Shown in pieces: positions 13,801-24,284 of a stretch of DNA of 64,000 bases. Below the pieces are notes generated by a model. That model saw nothing but the letters and a program-made list of their open reading frames with translations. It did not search any database and was not told the origin of the DNA. The stretch spans positions 1 to 64,000 of the forward strand of contig JASANC010004410.1 in assembly GCA_030248135.1 (NCBI GenBank). Reading direction: 5' to 3'. The translations under genes were made by a program, and so were the position numbers. Position 1 is the stretch's first letter; every line of letters begins with the position of its first letter. The DNA is from Theristus sp. LFF4_11 (lineage: Eukaryota; Nematoda; Chromadorea; Monhysterida; Xyalidae).

Positions 13801-15458
13801 TGTTGATTGGAAACAGTTTTGCACAACTGGCATAGATGACAATTAAAACCAAAACAAAACAATTCCAATGAAGACATTTGAAAATTGAAAGAAGTCTGGG
13901 GGAAATTTTCAGTCACAATGCAGATTTCTTGTGCAGATGAGAGTCATCTACTTTCGACGCGTCATTCGCATCAAAACATTTTGAGTTTTAAGGACGCTAG
14001 TGATACATCGGCTCCACCTATCGGAGGCGCCGATCACACAATTATTGGATCACTTGGCTTGGCATCACACGGACACTTTATGGCATGGCTATTTTTTGCT
14101 AAAATAATGACGCAAGAACCATTCTTTTTCAGTGAACTTACTGCGATTCTCCTTTTATATGCATTTATTTATATTTATTTTATTTTATTTTATAGTCTCC
14201 CGCAGTTTTCGATAATTGTTACTTGTCGAAAGGTTGCAAGTTTCACTTGCAAATTTCACTTACTTTTTTGTTTTATGTGGTCCCGTTCGATGTCACAAAA
14301 ACACACCTCCGTGTAGATTTCAAAACACGTTGTTTCCTTCGCACGTGCAAAACCAACATAAGATTGAAAAACAAAACAAAATAAAACACACGCAAGATTT
14401 TAAATTAAAAACCTGTTTTGTTTTTCAATATCCAGAAAACTTCATTGCAAGAAAGATGCGGTGGTGACGAGACGACAGGTTTGGAAATAAAACAACATGA
14501 ACTTACTTTATCGCACAGTCTTGCAGGATAAAACGTATGATATAAATTTGTTGGAAACGTTTTTTCATGGTAATGAAAACGAATGCGAATTTTTTCGGAT
14601 GTTGGGTTTAAAAGCAACATTTGAACATCAACATTTGTTTCGCTGACTATTGACTGAACTTTCAACAGTTTCTTCTTTAATTACGTAAAAAGTTTCTGTA
14701 AAAACCGATGGTGGCGACAACAAAACTTTGGTACCAGAGCAACGTGGTCAAACTGTTGCTGATAGCAGCGGTGGTTTTCAATTATTATTTGTGTGAGCCG
14801 TTTGCACTTCTTAAAGCGCTTCACAACAACATTTAAAACCAGTGACATTTAACAATGTAACTTGCAGTAAAGCATCGAATAAAACATCTGCTGACAAGTC
14901 ACCGTGTACCCACTGATGATCCAAACGACCACTACACTGATGTAAGTTTGCACTCACGATAATCCTGCGAAAAAAAACACCAACATCCAAGCAGGTGTCC
15001 GTTGTCTGGTCCACCTGGGCGTGTCCGTGTCCGAGAAATAAAACTGACCCAAAACGCGCGAACTCTGTCGTGTTGCAACGTTTATTTTGCGGGACAGGAC
15101 ACCACGAGTGGGACACCCAAACGGATAGGACACCAGACAGCCAGCTGTTCGGACACCGTTTTCAGCGCGAGATAGAGCAATCCTCATGCCATCTAACTCG
15201 CGAAATCATTCACGAAATTTCGTGATCGGCCTTTGGTGTAGCTGACGGAAACTATCATGAACGGCAGTAGTAGAGTTGATGATGGTGATGATGATGGCGG
15301 CTCATGAACCCTGGCGCTTCTTTTTTAAAACGCACGCGCACGGGCATCGGCATGCTCATGCTCATGATCCACTAGCGCGCGTGCACACGCTCCGGCCCCA
15401 ACAAAAACTTGTTCAAAACGCAATTGTTCTGACATCTTCCTTCGTGAAAAGGCTTGAC
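7889..15458. other. 7.6 kb with no recognised gene
   Basis: AT-rich sequence between the diverging furrowed-like and leprecan-like genes. It should hold promoters for both and, if the leprecan gene is full length, its N-terminal TPR exons, but I found none. Open frames (for example 10384-10710 plus, 11310-11672 minus, 13885-14316 plus) are low complexity or lack family features and splice partners. A degenerate TTATAAACGG motif near 10846-10935 resembles the interior of the 266-bp inverted-repeat elements at 23.7 and 25.1 kb. Confidence 0.5.
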
Positions 15459-15522
15459 TTAGGTTAGGATTAGGTTAGGATCATGTTAGGCTTAAGATTA
15501 GGCTTTAGGATTAAAATTAGAA
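15459..15522 (+). repeat. Degenerate telomere-like repeat tract
   Basis: A run of about ten variants of TTAGG/TTAGGC (TTAGGTTAGGATTAGG, then GTTAGGC, GATTAGGC, TTTAGG). TTAGGC is the usual nematode telomere unit. The tract is short and degenerate, so it is read as an interstitial telomere-like sequence rather than a chromosome end. It lies about 120 bp upstream of the first recognised leprecan exon. Confidence 0.55.
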
Positions 15523-15642
15523 TAAGGTCCGTTTAAGCAATGTCTGACAACGAGCGTGTTGGTTTTTAGAAAAGAAGGGCAACCCTCATGAACGATGATG
15601 CAAGTTGTGCATCAGGTTTTATGTTGCCCTTTTTTGTCACAG

Positions 15643-18600
15643 ATTTTCGCAAACTACCCCGACAGCTGGCAGCCGAACGAGTCGTTGCTCAATCGACGGT
15701 TCGCGCCGAATGCCGAAGCCGGGCCACATTTGACGGCGTTCGAACGCCAGCTGCACGGACAGTTTCGATTCGCGGCCGATGGTACGATGACAACGGCGGA
15801 GTGCCAGACACTTTCGTCGCTAAAAGTATTTTTTCACGTTGTTTTCTTCTGTAATTCGTGAATATTTTTTTCTGGTGTGACCCTATATATTTCAAGTGTG
15901 TGTGCGCGGTTCACACCGTTATTCCGAAATCGTAATGTGTGTTTGTCGAGGTTTTTTAGGCTGCGGTGAACCGCGTCATCCAAAAACCTGAAAAATTAAA
16001 AAAAACACTTTTTGCAGGATCACATCATTGCAAACGAAGGCTACAGCGGCACTGTGAATCCACACGGCGCGGCTGAACTGTTTGGTGGACTGACGTTCGA
16101 GCATTTGTATCAGGTACAGTACGTCCGAATAAACCTGTCATTTTCTTGGAGAATAAACGAGCGCCACGAAAACTTGAGTGAAAGAAGAACGAGCGTGATT
16201 TGGCGTTTGGATAATACAAGTAATCAACATCAAACATCAATATTGTTGAGAAAGATGCCCTCCTCCTAACTCGATCCCTTTTTAATGTAAATTTTCTCTC
16301 GTTTCATTGCGAAAAAAGTGGCAGGTTTTAACCGGACACACACTTGTATCGAAGATGTTTTTCTGCGAAGAACCAGACTACCGTGCTCTTTGCAATGACC
16401 AGATTATAATAACCCACAGTGAAGTTGAATACGCCACTGGCAGGGCACTACAAACGCATTGGCATAATATCATGTGTGCGCGTGTGTGTCTGCGCGTTTG
16501 TTTCGTTGGTGTGTTTTGAGAAGTTTGCATGGTATTCAGAAAAAAGACATTATACAAACTATCATGTGAAAAAATGAGTGAATAAGACAAAAGTGAACAA
16601 CTGAGAACTGCTTGATTGCATTTTTACCATTCAGAAACTATCGTCCGGTGCCGAAATTTCGCACGCAGTCGTTCAATTGATGCTCGACAAGAGCGAGCTG
16701 ATGCGAGCGTATGCGAGCGCGTATTTCAACGTTACCCTTTACGAGGATTACACGCAGTTTGTGTGTCGTGAAGCAAACGGTAAAAGACAAAAAAGTTCTA
16801 CACCACCGCACCGCGGCGCCCTGTCTTGTGTTTTGAGATCTGTCATGTCGAGAAGTGTACAAACGGTCAGCATGTTTCTTAGAAATCTGTCATCTTTTTC
16901 AGCAGAATACAGAGTCCGCAAAAAAAGTAAAAAATGGAAACGGGTTATAAACAAAACTTACGTTTCCCCATTTAGCCACCAATGGAGTTTTAGATTAGAA
17001 TGTTTCTCGCGCTCCATGTTCTACGAAAAACATGTGGCAAGTTTGAATAAAAAACTGTAGTAACGTAGTAACGTTTTCTCATTGAATTCAACAAATTACA
17101 ACGTGCAAGCACTGTTTCTTGCGGTTTCGCCTGGTAAGCGCATACCGCGGGCCCCCAGGCTCGTCAGTACGACAAGGCCCGGGCTGCACAGCCCAATCAA
17201 ACATGATGACCAGCACAGACGGATGTTATGTCTGGCTGAAACATCAGCGAAACAGTGCGTACACACAAAACAAACCAGACGCGGGACAGAGTTGTCCACA
17301 GCAGTACTGGTGCTTGTGTGCTGTTGTATTACAACGTGCAAGCACTGTTTCTTGCGGTTTCGCCTGGTAAGCGCATACCGCGGGCCCCCAGGCTCGTCAG
17401 TACGACAAGGCCCGGGCTGCACAGCCCAATCAAACATGATGACCAGCACAGACGGATGTTATGTCTGGCTGAAACATCAGCGAAACAGTGCGTACACACA
17501 AAACAAACCGGACGCGGGACAGAGTTGTCCACAGCAGTACTGGTGCTTGTGTGCTGTTGTATTACAACGTGCAAGCACTGTTTCTTGCGGTTTCGCCTGG
17601 TAAGCGCATACCGCGGGCCCCCAGGCTCGTCAGTACGACAAGGCCCGGGCTGCACAGCCCAATCAAACATGATGACCAGCACAGACGGATGTTATGTCTG
17701 GCTGAAACATCAGCGAAACAGTGCGTACACACAAAACAAACCAGACGCGGGACAGAGTTGTCCACAGCAGTACTGGTGCTTGTGTGCTGTTGTATTACAA
17801 CGTGCAAGCACTGTTTCTTGCGGTTTCGCCTGGTAAGCGCATACCGCGGGCCCCCAGGCTCGTCAGTACGACAAGGCCCGGGCTGCACAGCCCAATCAAA
17901 CATGATGACCAGCACAGACGGATGTTATGTCTGGCTGAAACATCAGCGAAACAGTGCGTACACACAAAACAAACCAGACGCGGAACAGAGTTGTCCACAG
18001 CAGTACTGGTGCTTGTGTGCTGTTGTATTACAACGTGCAAGCACTGTTTCTTGCGGTTTCGCCTGGTAAGCGCATACCGCGGGCCCCCAGGCTCGTCAGT
18101 ACGACAAGGCCCGGGCTGCACAGCCCAATCAAACATGATGACCAGCACAGACGGATGTTATGTCTGGCTGAAACATCAGCGAAACAGTGCGTACACACAA
18201 AACAAACCAGACGCGGGACAGAGTTGTCCACAGCAGTACTGGTGCTTGTGTGCTGTTGTATTACAACGTGCAAGCACTGTTTCTTGCGGTTTCGCCTGGT
18301 AAGCGCATACCGCGGGCCCCCAGGCTCGTCAGTACGACAAGGCCCGGGCTGCACAGCCCAATCAAACATGATGACCAGCACAGACGGATGTTATGTCTGG
18401 CTGAAACATCAGCGAAGTCCGTTCCCACCGTTTAAGTCATATGATAATTCGCTCGGTTAGAAGTTCCGCGTTTTTTCAACAATAACAATAAGCATACGCA
18501 GAATTCTTCGAGTGCGCCAGCAAAAAAAAAAAACTCCTCTTCAGAATCGCTGCAAGCGAATCGTCCGTCAGACTCGATGAGCCACGCCATCCACGGTGAC

Positions 18601-19957
18601 AACTGTCTGCTGAATGGCGACTACACCTGTGACCGGGTGACGCCAGCGTTCACGTGGCGTGACGTCACCGGACTGGTCTATTTGAACACCGAGCAAATCG
18701 ACGGCGGACAATTTGTGTTTGACGATCGCGGACTCTGGGTGAGCCGTATATTGTTGCGCTTTTTTAGTGATTGGTCGTTTTGATTGAGCAGCTTCATTTT
18801 CGAAAACCTTGCACTGTGTGTTTTCTGTTTCGCAATGTTGCTTCCTGCTTAGACACAAACAAACACACTGGCACGCATGCGATACACTATACTGTAAAGC
18901 GTCGGACGTTTCAAAATCCCCGTAAAAAACGTTTTCATTTGAAAAATAGAACACCACACAGAGAAACACGCCCGTTTTCAACGCCCAAACTGAACAACGC
19001 GCCCGAGCACAAAACGTATTCCAGACAGAAAACAAGCAAAACCGCTGCACGTTGTTTTGCATTTTCCTGCAGACGGAGCTGCGGCCGCAGTGCGGGCGTT
19101 ACGTTGCGTTCGCGGGCAGCATCCCGCACGGCGTGCGTGCGTTGAGGCGCGGCCGGCGATGCGCGCTTGCGAGCTGGTTCACGGCCGATCCGAGACGAGC
19201 GGACGTGCTCAGCAGAAAGAAGGTCAGTCGCTGTGCGTGTGTGTTTGTTTGGACGTGTGAACGGTTTTTGTCATGTTTGCCTGTCTGTTCCGTCCGTTTT
19301 AATTGCCCATAGCGCCCCGTTTGGCCCACGAGGCCGAAGCACCATGAATTTCCAGTTTGGTTCATCCGTTCACGTATTATTGCGGATTTATTCAAACGTG
19401 TCCGGACTAAAATGACGTCATTTGCTTTAAAAACGCCCGTTTGTCAAAGTACAGGCACTAAAATGTCAGTTTGGCGTGACTGATTCGACATTCACCATTT
19501 GTTTAGGGGAAGAAACTGGCTAAACGGAAAGTCTGGTTTGCTGTGAACGACAAGCGCCTGTTTGGCGGCACATGACGTCATTTCAGTGGGACACGTTTAA
19601 AAAAATAGGTCATACCCAATTTTCACGTGCAGCGACTGTCCGATTTGCTGTGCATAACACTCACACAGGTTTTAATAGCGCATGAAATCATTTCGGTCGA
19701 CACGTTCAAATGAATGCGCCATAAAACTGTCGTTGTATTGACAAAATACATGTACACTACATACAGGGTGTACACTGTATATGACATGGCTAATTGAAAG
19801 TTAATTATAATAGAATTTTTAAAGAGTGGTCTCGAGCTAACTACAGCCAACTACGGCTCAGTTTTAGGGAGTTTCAGAAACGCAAAGCGTTTGTTTTCAG
19901 ATTGAACAATACCTCATGGAGCATCCGGTGCAAGTGGGCAGTGAGCTAAAAAAGTGA
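15643..19957 (+). CDS. Leprecan-type prolyl 3-hydroxylase, catalytic C-terminal half
   Basis: 2-oxoglutarate/Fe(II) dioxygenase that 3-hydroxylates proline in collagen-type chains in the ER. Six in-phase exons: 15643-15825, 16018-16113, 16635-16779, 18545-18738, 19073-19222, 19901-19957. Family landmarks: a start resembling the dioxygenase entry (GTMTTAECQTL), a middle like GYSGTVNPH, then HGDNCLL with the metal-binding HxD pair, the strand PAFTWRDVTGLVYLN, DGGQFVF, GRYVAFAGSIPHGV with the second metal His, and RRCALASWFTADP with the 2-oxoglutarate Arg. The usual N-terminal Cys-rich TPR half is not found. The first exon may follow unseen exons (a TTTTTTGTCACAG acceptor precedes it) or start at an in-frame ATG at 15598 or 15595. 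The end (VGSELKK) lacks the KDEL-type signal of vertebrate enzymes, so ER retention is not explained. The third intron carries the 233-bp tandem repeat. C. elegans is not known to me to have a clear orthologue. Confidence 0.85.
17096..18416. repeat. Intronic tandem repeat, 233-bp unit, about 5.7 copies
   Basis: The word TTACAACGTGCAAGCACTG recurs exactly every 233 bp (17096, 17329, 17562, 17795, 18028, 18261). Units are nearly identical; differences seen include CCAGACGCGGG/CCGGACGCGGG near 17510 and one GGAACAG near 17983. The unit is GC-rich compared with its surroundings and contains GGGCCC and CCCGGGC. Because 233 is not a multiple of three and the unit has few stops, long open frames appear on both strands and shift frame with each copy. 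It lies within the third leprecan intron. Confidence 0.97.
19387..19607. repeat. MITE family C, copy 1
   Basis: About 220 bp with terminal inverted repeats built on TTTAAACGTGTCC and an inner palindromic TGACGTCA near each end. Copies 2 and 3 are at 22870-23088 and 25492-25710. It lies in the last leprecan intron. Confidence 0.8.
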
Positions 19958-20257
19958 AAGAACACTAAGACAGGAAAAATGGTCTTTATGGTTTGATGCT
20001 GTGTGTTTTTCGTCTTTTCATGATCAAAAAAGTCTGTTCTGACCACCATGCAGTTGCTTCATATGTTGTTGCCCAAAAAGTAAATCAACGTTCGAAATAC
20101 AATGTTAGTCAATAAAAAACTTATTTAAACCCAATCATTTGTGAGTGGTCTATTTTCGAAAATCGTTGTTAAATTTTCAACCCGACGTTTCCACGGAATC
20201 ATCCTAATCAATCACTGGTTATTTAGTATCACTTCTCACGTCTTGAAACGATCGAAT

Positions 20258-22025
20258 TCAAGTGTGACGCAACTTGTATTGCTCGTAGTCTTTGTCACTG
20301 ATTCTATTCAGAAACTGTCGCAATGTTCCCGGCGCGTTGCATTCATCAAACGCGCACACGCATCGATGAATGAACTCAATGTCATATGTCGGCGGAGTGG
20401 TGTAGCGCTGGACAAAATGAGCTGCATTATTTAACAACAACAACACCAACATTTTACCTGTGCCTCACTGAGTATACACATCTACTGAACATTTTGCTGA
20501 ATGAATTTGCTGATATGAGTAAAATGTTCAGTAGACGTTCTCCAGTGCTGTATGGCACAACGGACGAACGTGAAACATCAGCAGAGAAGACCAGCGACCA
20601 CTGACCTCAATGACGCATGCGGCCAAGCTTCTATACAGCAGCTCCTGCTCCTCCGCCAGCAGCGCTGCGATCGGCGCCACGTTCGCCTCTGACAGCAATC
20701 ATGAGCATATTTGATTTTTATTATCCGTTTTGTAATTGGTTCTGCGACTGAATAACGCGTTTATGGCAAAGGAATTAGTTTCATGCTTTTTGCGCGCCAA
20801 TTCAAAACTCCCCACAGTCGAACTCTACATAATAGGCAATCAGCTGATTGGTTGGTGGTGATCACGTGATGCATGGTTTCTGGTTGCAGCAATTGCTATG
20901 GGCGCGAAGGTTTGGTTTGCACAGACAGCATGCATACCGTAATCACCAGCCAATCAGCTGATTCCGTTTAATTTAGAGTTCGACTGTGGTGGACCGTCGC
21001 ATCGTCGCACTTCATGGTGACGATCGAACACTGTCACTAATTTTTTTGAATTGCCCGGGTGTTACGTCAAGCATGAAAGCTGATTTCTTTCAAAGCGCGC
21101 ATTCCTACTGGAACACGTTTTGCGTCGACTCACCGTTGGCGCTTACTCCGAACAGCGCGACCGACGATGAAGAATTGAATGCTTCACTGAAGCGCTCCAC
21201 TCTGTCGCAGAACAGCCAATCATCGTTCTTCTCCACATGCGCATCCTGCACATATTTAGCCATTTACCAAAACGTTTTTTTTTAGTTTGTTCCTTTTTGT
21301 CAATATTGGCACATACCGTATTACCCCCATTAAACCCCCCCCACCATTAATCCCCCCCACCAATAAACCCCCACCCCCCCGACCAGTTTCCAAATAATCC
21401 CCCCCCCCCACAAATAATCCCCCATGGGGGTTAATTGGAAACCTGTTTGAAACACATACCCAGCGAATTCAGTGGCTGGTTGCAGTGAAAATGATGAAAT
21501 TGTGCTACCAAAGGCCCCAAATGGATGAGTTAATGGTAATTTCATTACAAAAGGCTGTTACAAAAGGAAATCTCTGTGAAAAGTAGAAGTTTCTGCAACT
21601 TTCTTGCCTGCCATGCAAGGTATTTTTGCCATTTTTCAACAAAACCCCACCCCTAGAAATTTTTGTATAATAAACCCCCCCCCACCAATAATCCCCCCCC
21701 ACCAATAAACCCCCACCCCTAAAAGTCGCTGACGTATTAATCCCCCATGAGGGTTTATTGGGGGTAATACGGTACAAGTTTCTAAGGGCGCATTCATGTT
21801 GCAGTATTTAGTGACCACACAGCTGTGTGTTGAAAACATAGCTGCGCGGTCACTAAATACTGCAACATGAATGCGCCTGAAGATCCGTCAGCATAGCAAA
21901 GAATTTCAACCGTATACCACGTCATTCTCGTTCGTGTAGCAGCGGAGTGCGTCCACTGCTGTAAACTGGAACAGCAAAACGGCCACATACCAGCAGGTCA
22001 AAACACTCAGCAATGAGTGATTCAT
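20258..22025 (-). CDS. Secreted six-cysteine protein, paralogue 1
   Basis: Four-exon model, 150 residues: 22025-21918, 21245-21134, 20688-20606, 20407-20258, with phases 0, 1, 0 at the junctions as in both paralogues. The start MNHSLLSVLTCWYVAVLLFQ is a signal peptide ending near TAVDA, followed by LRCYTNEND. The mature chain has six cysteines: LRCY, WLFC, AACVIE, HRCVCA and DECN. Exon 3 is acidic and Ala/Leu-rich; exon 4 carries the C-terminal CxCAxDECN block and a short charged tail. There is no GPI-type hydrophobic C-terminus, so a soluble secreted protein is inferred. The LxCY start and CxCxxxxCN end resemble the Ly6/three-finger fold but with fewer cysteines, so this is a suggestion only; I do not recognise the family. 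The start was chosen by matching paralogue 2, where no upstream Met is open. MITE copies occupy all its introns. Confidence 0.75.
20812..20989. repeat. MITE family D, copy 1
   Basis: About 178 bp bounded by a perfect inverted repeat (CCACAGTCGAACTCTA at the left, its complement at the right) with a second inverted pair inside (AATCAGCTGATTGG). Related copies are at 35709-35866 and 44906-45074; a half copy starts at 61857. It lies in intron 2 of six-Cys paralogue 1. Confidence 0.85.
21314..21774. repeat. G/C-run inverted-repeat element (family E), copy 1
   Basis: About 460 bp with ends TACCGTATTACC and its complement, flanks full of runs of 5-10 C or G spaced by AATAA, and a unique core (about 21430-21640) containing GGGGCCTTTGGT-like and CCACTGAATTCGCTGGG words. 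Copies: 23088-23473, 26174-26633, 41524-41982, 56671-57118. It lies in intron 1 of six-Cys paralogue 1. Confidence 0.85.
21788..21881. repeat. Foldback mini-element, copy 1
   Basis: Two arms of about 30 bp (GGCGCATTCATGTTGCAGTA... and its complement) around a short loop, essentially a full hairpin. Related hairpins built on GGCATTCATGAAGCAGTATT are at 34280-34366, 53572-53665 and 57830-57905. Confidence 0.85.
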
Positions 22026-22139
22026 TATTGACAGCTTTTGAAATTTTGTTCTGACAGTTACAGTGTCTGGATGGAAATTACACGTGCTGTCAGACGCTTG
22101 CTTTATGTTTATGTGCTGTCTTAACAGCAATTGAAAGTT

Positions 22140-22560
22140 CAAATTAGTTTTATATAACACTGTGAACTCTGACAAAGCTGGTTTTGAAACCTGACACTTA
22201 TTCTTCGCTTGCTTGCGTCGCAGAGAGACTTCGATTGTCTTCTCTATACAATTCTACTAAAAGATGATCTTGAAATTAGGGGCAGTAATGTAAACCACCC
22301 TTAAAGGGAGCCATTTTCCGCAAAGCACACGGCACCATTATTTTGTGTTGTCTATTTTTGAGTTGTTATGTATCATATCTATAAACATCCACGCAATAAT
22401 CTACTGGATCCACGCAATAACTCTGTCGGGAAATCTTCAGATGTTCTCAATTCAACCACGAAATCGCAGCTGTCGGAGTCGGACCATGGAAAAATAACGG
22501 CTACTGGAATTAATAGAAATATTCGAATAGACAAACAATTTTTTTTAAAAGAAAGTAATT
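22140..22560. repeat. Duplicated 5' flank of the six-Cys genes
   Basis: Sequence upstream of paralogue 1 that matches 32500-32950 along most of its length. Shared words include GATGATCTTGAA, ATAAACATCCAC, CGCAATAATC and ATTCTCAGATGTT variants, interrupted by small indels. No coding function is seen. See the finding on the split flank of paralogue 2. Confidence 0.65.
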
Positions 22561-22619
22561 TGTACACTAAAAAATCTGGCATGCCGTTTTTGGCGGCACA
22601 GAATCGATGTTCAGTATGG

Positions 22620-22860
22620 CCAAATAAGTATAGTACCCTATGACCGAATAAATAAGGCAGTCCATGTATTCTCCATCAAGGTGGGATCAGTCGCAGACTA
22701 GGAGTTGTCTTTTTCAAAATGCGAAATAATTCCCAATCGTGTGCGCAAGTGAAAAAGAATGAACAGCAGAGCACGAAGAATCAATTCGCTTAAAAGACAG
22801 ATCAAATTGGACATACAATTGGGTTTCTGAACAGCACCAAAGATGACAGACATTTTTAGG
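22620..22860. repeat. MITE family A, incomplete inverted copy
   Basis: Matches the CGGCCATAC-end half of the 270-bp family A element (GGCAGTCCATCAAGGCGGGATCAG... in reverse) and stops where the family C copy at 22870 starts. It lacks the other terminus; a small piece with AGCTGCCATGTTTAATCG is at 23483-23545. Confidence 0.6.
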
Positions 22861-22869
22861 TATTGTGGA

Positions 22870-23088
22870 TTTATTCAAACGTGTCCGGACTAAAATGACG
22901 CCATTTGCTTTAAAAACGCCCGTTTGTCAAAGTACAGGCACTAAAATGTCTGTTTGGTGTGACTGATTCGACATTCACCATTTGTTTGCGGGAAGAAACC
23001 GGCTAAACGGAAAGCCTGGTTTGCTCTGAACGGCAAGCGCATGTTTGGCGGCACATGACGTCATTTCAGTGGGACACTTTAAAAAAAT
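22870..23088. repeat. MITE family C, copy 2
   Basis: Same ends and inner TGACGTCA-type palindromes as 19387-19607, with a few substitutions (for example GACGCCATTT in place of GACGTCATTT). It abuts the family E element that starts at 23088. Confidence 0.8.
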
Positions 23089-23473
23089 ACCGTATTACCT
23101 CTATTAACCCCCCCCCAAATTACCCCCCCCCCAAAAATAAACCCCCACCCCCTCGACAAGTTTCCAAATAATCCCCCCCCCCAAAATAAACCCCCATGGG
23201 GGTTTATTAGAAACCTGTTTGAAACACATACCTAGCGAATTCAGTGGCTGAATGTAGTGACATTGGTGAAATTGTGCTACCAAAGGCCACAAAGGGATGA
23301 GTTAGTGGTAATTTCATTACAAAAGGCTGTTACAAAAGGAAATCTCTGTGAAAAGTAGAAGTTTCTGCGACTTTCTTTCCTGCCATGCAAGGTATTTTTG
23401 CCATTTTTCAACAAACCCCCACCCCTAGAATTTGTTTGTAAATAAACCCCCCCCCAAAAAATAACCCCCCCAA
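23088..23473. repeat. G/C-run element (family E), copy 2, truncated
   Basis: Starts TACCGTATTACC and keeps the poly-C flanks and shared core, but the right terminus is missing and a family A fragment follows directly. Confidence 0.75.
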
Positions 23474-23681
23474 ACGAATTTTTGCATGAAAGCACCCTGA
23501 AAAAAAGCTGAAAAAAGCTGCCATGTTTAATCGACCATTCCGTATGTATCGTGTGCACATTGACTTTTGACACCATCACTACAGAATAACATCGATATCT
23601 TGACGGTTTCTTTAGTTTTTTTTAAACCGTTTGCGATTGTGCAACATTACTGCGGTATAGGTGTATAACATACATAGTACA

Positions 23682-23947
23682 TACCGTAAAGTCTTGCATA
23701 TAAGGTCTCCTTATATAAATTTGAAATTCAAAAATTTCTGAAAGAAGTGGAATTTCGTGTGACAACCCTATAAGTGGGAGGAGGTCTTATAAAGCGAACA
23801 TTAGGAATTTCGGGCCTTATAAACGGGGTAGGATTTTGACCAAGTCAAAATTTTGAATTTTTTGGTTTCCCGCCGTGTGACACTCCGCCCACTTTTGGGT
23901 GGGGGTCTTATAAGTGGGAGGAACCTTATATGCAAGACTTTACGGTA
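23682..23947. repeat. MITE family B, copy 1
   Basis: A 266-bp element with perfect terminal inverted repeats (TACCGTAAAGTCTTGCATAT... and complement, about 24 bp) and repeated CTTATAA motifs inside. The second copy, 25088-25353, has the same length and about 95% similarity by eye. A TA duplication at the ends is possible. Confidence 0.9.
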
Positions 23948-24284
23948 GTATTAAAAATTGTGCAGCATGTGTGTGAGTTTGTTTGTGAACTGTGTGCGTC
24001 GATCACATGCGTGTGTTTGTCTGTCTGTTCAGCGTTTAGCCATGCAAGTTAGTCATCTTTTTTGTCTTTTCAAATTCAACCACTTAACGATCATGATCAC
24101 CGATAACCCATTTTATGCGGAAAGTTTGCAAGATTGAAAAAATGACCACACACAATTTTACGCAGAACATTTTAAACGGGAAAACCACAAGTGGAACAAG
24201 TCGTGTGCTCCAGATGCGACTCCGCAAACGGATCATATCCTATAATCACTGGTTTCGTATAGCTGGCTGACTGGATGATGCAAA

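Noticed and set aside
13885..14316. 143-codon plus-strand frame
   Set aside because: Mixed low-complexity and hydrophobic AT-driven residues, no family resemblance, no tie to the leprecan exons.
14954..15225. Overlapping frames of about 76 codons on both strands
   Set aside because: The frames oppose each other, have no homologues I recognise and sit in a GC-richer patch that may be promoter sequence.
16325..16520. Possible extra leprecan exon (VLTGHTLVSKMFFCEE)
   Set aside because: The flanking exons (ending LYQ, starting KLSSG) join in phase and align with the family without it; it has no clear donor.
17082..18460. Overlapping open frames of 83-193 codons on both strands
   Set aside because: They are frame-shifted readings of the 233-bp intronic tandem repeat; the same peptide recurs in each copy and on each strand.
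21314..21774. G/C runs as telomere sequence
   Set aside because: The runs lie between inverted ends of a dispersed element present five times and are not a regular short tandem.
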